Assembly: GCA_011620845.1 (NCBI GenBank)
Contig: WOYJ01000018.1
Span: 1-29,831, forward strand
Length of the DNA: 29,831 nt
Source of the DNA: Methanobacteriaceae archaeon
GTDB lineage: Archaea; Methanobacteriota; Methanobacteria; Methanobacteriales; Methanobacteriaceae
Direction: 5' to 3'
Made by a program: the position numbers and the translations under genes. Positions 25,166 to 29,831 of this stretch are shown here, one piece after another. Position 1 is the stretch's first letter; each line of letters opens with the position of its first letter. The notes under the pieces were generated by a model. It was not told the origin of the DNA, made no database searches, and saw only the letters and a list, made by a program, of their open reading frames with translations.

Positions 25166-26111
25166 AGGTGATTAGGTAAACCACGGTAAGGAAGAAGAGC
25201 TGATTATCAAAAAGAGCCCACAATATCCTTAAACGATTTTTAAGTGGTATTTTTTCATTATAATAGAGACCTGCCAGAGTTATGGGGAATACGATTATAC
25301 CCCAATCCCAACGGTGCTGCTGCTTGTAGAGTCCCCTTTCTTTGATTTTCCGGGTAAAGTGTCGTGTGGCCCAGTTGATGTTACATCCCTTTACACCCCT
25401 GATTTCTCCCTTGATATTTGCAGGATGGACGTAGTAGATGATTTCCCTGAAATGGTGCCCGTATTTTTATTTTGTGTATTCGAAGTATTCGATGCACTGC
25501 TGGGCGTGTTTTTCTTCAATGGCCACCACGAAGGATATTTTTTGGGTGCCTACGTCTGAATCTGCCCATCCTGCTACTGAAAGTTCTATGGTTTCCAGTC
25601 CTTCGTTGTATACGGGATAAATTAATACGTATTTCAATTTTTCATATTCTCTAGAAAATTCATTCTGGATTTTATCTATCCAGTCTACCTTGACATCCCG
25701 TCGAGTCCTTTTAATACCTAGCCAGAGACCATAAACAAAAAGAAATGCCCGGTATAACCAGTAAACCACGATAACTGTAATATATCCTACTAAGATATAG
25801 GGAATACCCATGAAGACTGCGATCAGCGGTGTAAGTATGAATATCCAGGTGAAAATACCGGGGATCATTCCAAAAATTCGTCTGAGGATTCCTGGAGTTT
25901 GTATCGGGAATCCCATGTGTCTATCTGCGGGATTTACTTTATCAAGAGTAATATGATTTTTGGTCAATAAATCGTCTAAAATAGCTTTCGCTCTTTCTGA
26001 TATTTCCTGTGAAATATGGTTAAATGCAATTTTAGGATGCGGCGGCGGTAAAAATTCGGAAATGGTATCTGATTTGTCTTTAGTAAGGTTTTCTGAACGC
26101 TTACTTTCCAA
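25149..26111 (-). pseudogene. Decayed family-2 glycosyltransferase membrane protein
   Basis: From a TTG start behind GGGGGTGACTGA, an intact first part of 214 codons holds a soluble N-terminus, two membrane segments (FTWIFILTPLIAVFMGIPYI region) and the beginning of a glycosyltransferase domain (YVLIYPVYNEG). A TAA then interrupts the frame after FEYTK (25467-25469). Beyond it, the same frame continues with recognisable protein: KYGHHFREIIYYVHP, KGEIRGVKGCNINWA, then directly KQQHRWDWGIIVFPI and a last membrane segment ending at 25149. The central catalytic portion (the DXD and acceptor regions expected between NINWA and the QQHRW motif) is absent. It is therefore both nonsense-mutated and internally deleted. 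The intact ancestor probably made a surface polysaccharide or glycolipid. Confidence 0.75.
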
Positions 26112-26205
26112 TCAGTCACCCCCTTTATCAGTATAATTATATTAGTCAGAGAATAAAATAATTACGGAAGCAGAGGTTTCCACAAAATTCTGAAGGTGCA
26201 ATAAG

Positions 26206-26829
26206 ATGTCCAAACTCTACATGGTTGGTGTTGGCCCTGGTTCAGAGGATTATCTGACTTTTAAGGCCAAAAAAATTGCTGATTCAGTGGAAATTCTTAT
26301 TGGCAGTAGAAGGGCGTTGGAATTATTCCCGGAGACGAGTGGAGAGAAAATAGAGCTGGATCCTAAGAATATGGAAAATGGCTTCAAACATGCTGTTTTT
26401 GAGGTTAGAAAAGGTAAATCTGTGGCTTTGCTTTCAACGGGAGATCCAGGATTTTCCGGTATTTTAAAACCAGTTTTAGACATGTCAGGGACGGTTGAAG
26501 TTGAAGTGGTACCCGGTATAAGTTCTATCCAACTCTGCGCCGCGAAACTAAAAATTCCATGGGATGATGTCAATTTAATAACTTTACACGGTAAAGGAGT
26601 TTCTTCAGGGTTACTGGAAGTGTTGGAGAATGGAAAACCCACCATGATACTCCCTAATTTTAGTGTAAAAGAAATAGCAGAATTTCTACTCAATAACGGT
26701 GTTGATCCACGGAGAGAAGTTGCTATCTGTGAAAAATTAAGCTACCCTGATGAGAGGATAGTTAAAACGGTCCTGAAAGACGTTTTAAATGAAAATTTCA
26801 GCTATATGTGTGTGATGGTCATATTTTAA
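26206..26829 (+). CDS. cbiE: Cobalt-precorrin-7 (C5)-methyltransferase CbiE
   Basis: 207 residues. It belongs to the tetrapyrrole methylase family: N-terminal MVGVGPGSEDYLT (SAM-binding GXGXG), IGSRRAL, the LLSTGDPGFSG loop and VVPGISSIQ, all typical of CbiE, which methylates C5 in anaerobic cobalamin synthesis. Length fits CbiE without a fused CbiT. The product feeds the corrinoid used by MtaC. The start is ATG with GAAGGTG upstream. It is convergent with the cupin gene, the two stops lying one base apart. Confidence 0.93.
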   Translation: MSKLYMVGVGPGSEDYLTFKAKKIADSVEILIGSRRALELFPETSGEKIELDPKNMENGFKHAVFEVRKGKSVALLSTGDPGFSGILKPVLDMSGTVEVEVVPGISSIQLCAAKLKIPWDDVNLITLHGKGVSSGLLEVLENGKPTMILPNFSVKEIAEFLLNNGVDPRREVAICEKLSYPDERIVKTVLKDVLNENFSYMCVMVIF

Positions 26830-26830
26830 A

Positions 26831-27202
26831 TTATTTAGTTAACTCTTCGTCTCCTGCATTCCATGGCGGGTTAACCATACATAAAAACTTCAAATCAGTA
26901 TCTCCAATATTTTCAATCCGTTGAACCGAACCGGGAGGTATATAAATAGCCTGATTGGGAACAACTTCTTCTGATTCATTTTCTATATGCATAAAGCCTT
27001 TACCCTCCAGTATGAAATATACTTCCACCGATAATTTCATTCGGTGTGGCAGGGAAGATTCTCCTGGTTTTAAAATGGCATGGGCAATGCTGAAATTCAT
27101 TACTAAATCATTTTCTTCCCTTTCTGGGTGTAATAGTTCACATATAAGGGTTTCGTCCGGTGCATTGGAGTATTTGCATTTGTCTGTTGTTTTAATAATC
27201 AT
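26831..27202 (-). CDS. Single-domain cupin protein
   Basis: 123 residues forming one cupin fold. Motif 1 is SSLPHRMKLSVEVYFILEGKG, with a His and a Glu that could bind a metal; motif 2 is PNQAIYIPPGSVQRIENIG, in which the usual His is replaced by Gln (SVQ), so metal binding may be partial or absent. Function unknown. The start is ATG with AGAAGG. It is divergent from lemA and shares its promoter region. Confidence 0.85.
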   Translation of the reverse strand: MIIKTTDKCKYSNAPDETLICELLHPEREENDLVMNFSIAHAILKPGESSLPHRMKLSVEVYFILEGKGFMHIENESEEVVPNQAIYIPPGSVQRIENIGDTDLKFLCMVNPPWNAGDEELTK

Positions 27203-27228
27203 ATTAACCTTCTACTAAACTTGTATGA

Positions 27229-27248
27229 ATTGTATATAAATTTAAATA
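27229..27248. promoter_or_regulatory. Shared TATA region of the cupin and LemA genes
   Basis: The sequence TGTATATAAATTTAAATA can be read as a TATA box in both directions. Its centre is about 50 nt upstream of the LemA ATG (27287) and about 35 nt upstream of the cupin ATG (27202). Both distances fit archaeal promoters with short leaders. Confidence 0.5.
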
Positions 27249-27286
27249 GATGGAAAGGAAATAAACATTGTCATAGAGGTGAGGAA

Positions 27287-27847
27287 ATGCTAACATTAAT
27301 TATTGGTATAATAGTACTAATCGTAATAATTGGAATCGCAGTATACTTCGTTGTGATCTACAACAGCCTGATAAATCTGAGAAACCGGGTTAAGAACGCC
27401 TGGTCCCAGATAGATGTTCAGCTTAAAAGGAGAACCGACCTGATACCTAACCTGGTGGAGACAGTTAAAGGTTACGCTGCGCATGAAAAGGGTGTTTTTG
27501 AAAATGTTACCAAGGCGCGGGCCGGTTTGATGAATGCCCAGACGCCACAGGAGAATGCGCAGGCAAATAATATGCTGACAGATGCACTTAAATCTCTCTT
27601 TGCCGTTGCAGAAAACTACCCCACTTTGGTGGCCAGTCAAAACTTCCAGGACTTACAGAGACAGTTATCAGAAACCGAAGATAAAATAGCATATTCCAGA
27701 CAGTTCTACAACGACACGGTTTTGATGTACAACAACAAAACCCAGATGTTCCCCAGCAACCTGGTGGCCAACATGTTCAATTTCCAGGAAGAAGAATTCT
27801 TCGAAGCACCGGAAGCCGAAAGGGAAGTTCCAGAAGTTAAATTTTAA
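27287..27847 (+). CDS. LemA family membrane protein
   Basis: 186 residues. I choose the ATG at 27287 because GAGGTGAGG lies just before it; a longer in-frame ATG at 27221 lies upstream of the TATA box. One N-terminal membrane helix (TLIIGIIVLIVIIGIAVYFV) is followed by the helical LemA domain with its signatures NRVKNAWSQIDVQLKRR and DLIPNLVETVKGYAAHE, and a C-terminal FYNDTVLMYN. The role of LemA proteins is unknown. It is followed at 19 nt by a DUF2207 gene; this pairing is widespread in bacteria and archaea. Confidence 0.93.
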   Translation: MLTLIIGIIVLIVIIGIAVYFVVIYNSLINLRNRVKNAWSQIDVQLKRRTDLIPNLVETVKGYAAHEKGVFENVTKARAGLMNAQTPQENAQANNMLTDALKSLFAVAENYPTLVASQNFQDLQRQLSETEDKIAYSRQFYNDTVLMYNNKTQMFPSNLVANMFNFQEEEFFEAPEAEREVPEVKF

Positions 27848-27866
27848 ATTTTTAGGTGGGGATAGA

Positions 27867-29684
27867 ATAAAGGATAAAAAAATCTGGCTCTCGGTATTAA
27901 TCATCTCATTATTAATTTCAGCCGGTTTAGGGGTTGCTTCTGCTGCAGATAGAAGCTATACCATACCATTTATTAATATGGACCTTTATCCCCAGGAGGA
28001 TGGAGCACTCCATGTTAAAGAAACCCTCCATTACTCTTTCTCAGGGACTTATAATGGAATATACAGGGATATACCTATAAGTGGTGATCAGCAGCTTCAA
28101 AATATAAATGTATCATCACAGGGTGCCTACTCTAGATTTGAGGTAATTCCTTACGGTAAATACCAGAGAATAAAGGTTTATCTTTATTCTGATCCCGAAA
28201 TGACCACTCCTATCACCGATAAAGATGTGGATGTAACTATAGAATACGATTTTATCCATGTCATTAAATTTTACAACGATATCGCTGAATTACATTACAA
28301 ACTGATTGGAGAAGATTGGGAGGTGGACATAGGTCAGTTTAATGCTAATATCCATCTGAACTCCAGTGAAGGTGTGAAATACTGGCTAAGCCCACCGTAT
28401 TACACTGAAAATTCCAGCTGGCAGGGTAACACCCTCCAGGTAACCAGTAAAACTGTGCCTACCGGCGAGTTTTATGAACTAAGAATGGTCATACCCAAAA
28501 ACCAGTTTCAAGATAACCCCACCAACGGTACAGTCATCAACCAGGATGGTCTGGCTGAAATTGAACAAATTCAAAACGATTATCAAAAAGAAATAGACTC
28601 TCAAACATTTCTTTATTCCCTGATATCAGTGCTGATGATATTGGCCTGTTTCATTCCTTTGATACTTTATTTACGTTACGGTAGAGAGCCTAAAATAGAT
28701 TACCAGGCGGAATATGAGCGTGATATACCAACGGATGATCCCCCGGCTATTGTAAACGCGATCTGCGGGCCGGGATTCTCCAAAAAAATTGGAGAACCTG
28801 ATATGGACGGTTTTAAGGCCACAATTATGGATTTAATCGATAGAAAATATCTGCTTTTCCATTCTGATCCGTCTGCAAAGGAAGATGTTGGTTTATCTGG
28901 TGAAATGTCCTTTAAAATTAACCCGGACATGGATAGATCCAAACTTAAGAATTTTGAATTAGATGTAGTACGTTTCTTAGAGGATTATGAAAAAGAGGGA
29001 GTAATATCCCTGGATGACATATCTGACGACCTGTCCGACCAGTCCGGTGCTAAATCCTTCAGATTAACATTTAATAGTTGGAAATCATCTATTAAAAAAA
29101 CTTATCTTAACGATGATGTACTTAAAAAGATCTTCAATAAAAAAGGGGATACTTATTTAAAGATATTTGGATATGGAGCTTTAATACTAGCTGCTATAGT
29201 ATTTTACTTCAGCATTAACAGTCCCTTACCTGCAGCCACCTGGGCCTTTTATTCCTCCATCATATTAGGAATTGTGGCTATAATATCTTTAATCATACCT
29301 CAGGGAATCGCTGGACAATGGACTACCTATGGTGAAGAATATGATGCTAAATGGCGGAACTTCAAGAAATACATCCAGGATTTCAGTTTAATAAAAGAAT
29401 ATCCGCCTGAATCTGTTGCCATATGGAATAAATATTTAGTTTACGCTACAGCTTTAGGTGCTGCTGATGCCGTCCTTAAGGCCATGGAATTATCACTCCC
29501 TCAGGATCAATTGGATGGTAGTGATATATACGTGTTCCATTATTACGGTGGATACTATCTTCTGGCAAATTCGCTGGATATTGGAATGACCACCGCATCT
29601 ACAGGAAATGGAGCCGGTGGAGATTTCGGAGGAGTAGGTGGAGTAGGCGGTGGCTTTGGAGGAGGTGGAGGAGGGGCTTTTTGA
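27867..29684 (+). CDS. DUF2207 membrane protein with Gly-rich tail (unusual start)
   Basis: Reading upstream of the first ATG (27978), the frame encodes a clear signal peptide: KDKKIWLSVLIISLLISAG then GVASAADRSY. The ATG at 27978 would remove it. No ATG, GTG or TTG lies in frame between the LemA stop and the signal peptide; the best candidate is ATA at 27867, seven bases after AGGTGGGG. That gives about 605 residues: exported DUF2207 domain (about 25-230), a membrane helix (SLISVLMILACFIPLILYL), a cytoplasmic domain, a second pair of helices (FGYGALILAAIVFYF and FYSSIILGIVAIISLI), and a Gly-rich C-terminus (GGFGGGGGGAF), all typical of DUF2207 proteins. Function unknown. Confidence 0.88.
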   Translation: MKDKKIWLSVLIISLLISAGLGVASAADRSYTIPFINMDLYPQEDGALHVKETLHYSFSGTYNGIYRDIPISGDQQLQNINVSSQGAYSRFEVIPYGKYQRIKVYLYSDPEMTTPITDKDVDVTIEYDFIHVIKFYNDIAELHYKLIGEDWEVDIGQFNANIHLNSSEGVKYWLSPPYYTENSSWQGNTLQVTSKTVPTGEFYELRMVIPKNQFQDNPTNGTVINQDGLAEIEQIQNDYQKEIDSQTFLYSLISVLMILACFIPLILYLRYGREPKIDYQAEYERDIPTDDPPAIVNAICGPGFSKKIGEPDMDGFKATIMDLIDRKYLLFHSDPSAKEDVGLSGEMSFKINPDMDRSKLKNFELDVVRFLEDYEKEGVISLDDISDDLSDQSGAKSFRLTFNSWKSSIKKTYLNDDVLKKIFNKKGDTYLKIFGYGALILAAIVFYFSINSPLPAATWAFYSSIILGIVAIISLIIPQGIAGQWTTYGEEYDAKWRNFKKYIQDFSLIKEYPPESVAIWNKYLVYATALGAADAVLKAMELSLPQDQLDGSDIYVFHYYGGYYLLANSLDIGMTTASTGNGAGGDFGGVGGVGGGFGGGGGGAF

Positions 29685-29790
29685 GATTCCTCCAAAATTT
29701 ATTTTATTATTTTAAACAAATTTCATCTCAGTTATTATTATTATTATTATTTTGGTCCATAGAAATCGGGTAATTTTTTATCTTATAATT
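29685..29790 (+). terminator. T-rich region downstream of the DUF2207 gene
   Basis: After the stop at 29684 the plus strand has TTTATTTTATTATTTT and then six TTA/ATT triplets (about 29733-29753), with no gene on either strand. T-rich sequence of this type can end archaeal transcripts. Confidence 0.35.
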
Positions 29791-29794
29791 TCCG

Positions 29795-29811
29795 TCGAAA
29801 ATTATATATAT
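29795..29811 (+). promoter_or_regulatory. Predicted promoter of a gene beyond the window
   Basis: TCGAAAATTATATATA reads as a BRE (CGAAA) followed by a TATA core, placing a transcription start near the right window edge. The gene itself is not in the window. Confidence 0.4.
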
Positions 29812-29831
29812 CGGGCTGATCTATCTTAAAG

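Noticed and set aside
25467..25469. Stop codon in the glycosyltransferase as recoding or amino-acid insertion
   Set aside because: The codon is TAA, not TAG (pyrrolysine) or TGA (selenocysteine), and the gene also lacks its catalytic centre, so decay is the simpler reading.
25314..25559. 81-codon plus-strand frame
   Set aside because: It is antisense to the recognisable remains of the glycosyltransferase gene.
29730..29756. Run of TTA triplets as a CRISPR or tandem-repeat array
   Set aside because: It is a simple three-base repeat of about six units with no spacers; only low-complexity sequence.

Overview
The window looks like a chromosomal segment of a hydrogen-using methanogen of the order Methanobacteriales, most likely Methanobacterium. 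Supporting signs are cfbD (coenzyme F430 synthesis), cbiE (archaeal corrinoid synthesis), an archaeal YchF GTPase, large DUF11-type surface proteins, archaeal BRE/TATA boxes, GGAGGTGA-like ribosome binding sites and a moderately AT-rich base composition. The species call is inference; no search was run.

Layout. Positions 1-4844 (minus) are one open frame that leaves the window: a giant surface protein made of two tandem paralogous units joined in frame through a two-helix hairpin. Next is a tRNA-Arg(GCG) gene. Positions 5224-11093 hold a methanol-utilisation island: ramA-like activase, mtaC and mtaB run as an apparent operon on the minus strand, a 198-residue gene of unknown function is divergent from mtaB, and mtaA follows on the minus strand. 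Positions 11213-18552 are a minus-strand run: a helical-toroid-like protein, a PAP2-like membrane protein, a frameshifted PsbP-like gene, a small pilin-like membrane protein, an AIR-synthase/HypE-like protein, hisH, a sugar nucleotidyltransferase-cupin fusion and cfbD. Positions 18659-24786 alternate in orientation: sfsA, a P-type cation ATPase, an FAD oxidoreductase and YchF. The rest holds a doubtful small ORF, a decayed glycosyltransferase gene, cbiE, a cupin protein and a LemA-DUF2207 pair.

How the genes work together. MtaB moves the methyl group of methanol to the corrinoid of MtaC, MtaA passes it to coenzyme M, and the RamA-like protein reductively reactivates oxidised corrinoid. This gives a hydrogenotrophic methanogen a route for H2-dependent methanol reduction. 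CbiE (corrinoid) and CfbD (F430) make the tetrapyrrole cofactors used by this route and by methyl-CoM reductase. The mta genes have candidate regulatory palindromes in two places: between mtaB and the unknown gene, and just upstream of the mtaA TATA box.

Main points for a second look are the in-frame fusion of two surface-protein units, the uncharacterised gene inside the mta island with its flanking palindromes, two disrupted genes (PsbP-like with compensating +1/-1 shifts; glycosyltransferase with a stop and a missing catalytic centre), and a DUF2207 gene whose signal peptide has no ATG, GTG or TTG start. I found no CRISPR array, insertion sequence or clearly new multi-gene system.
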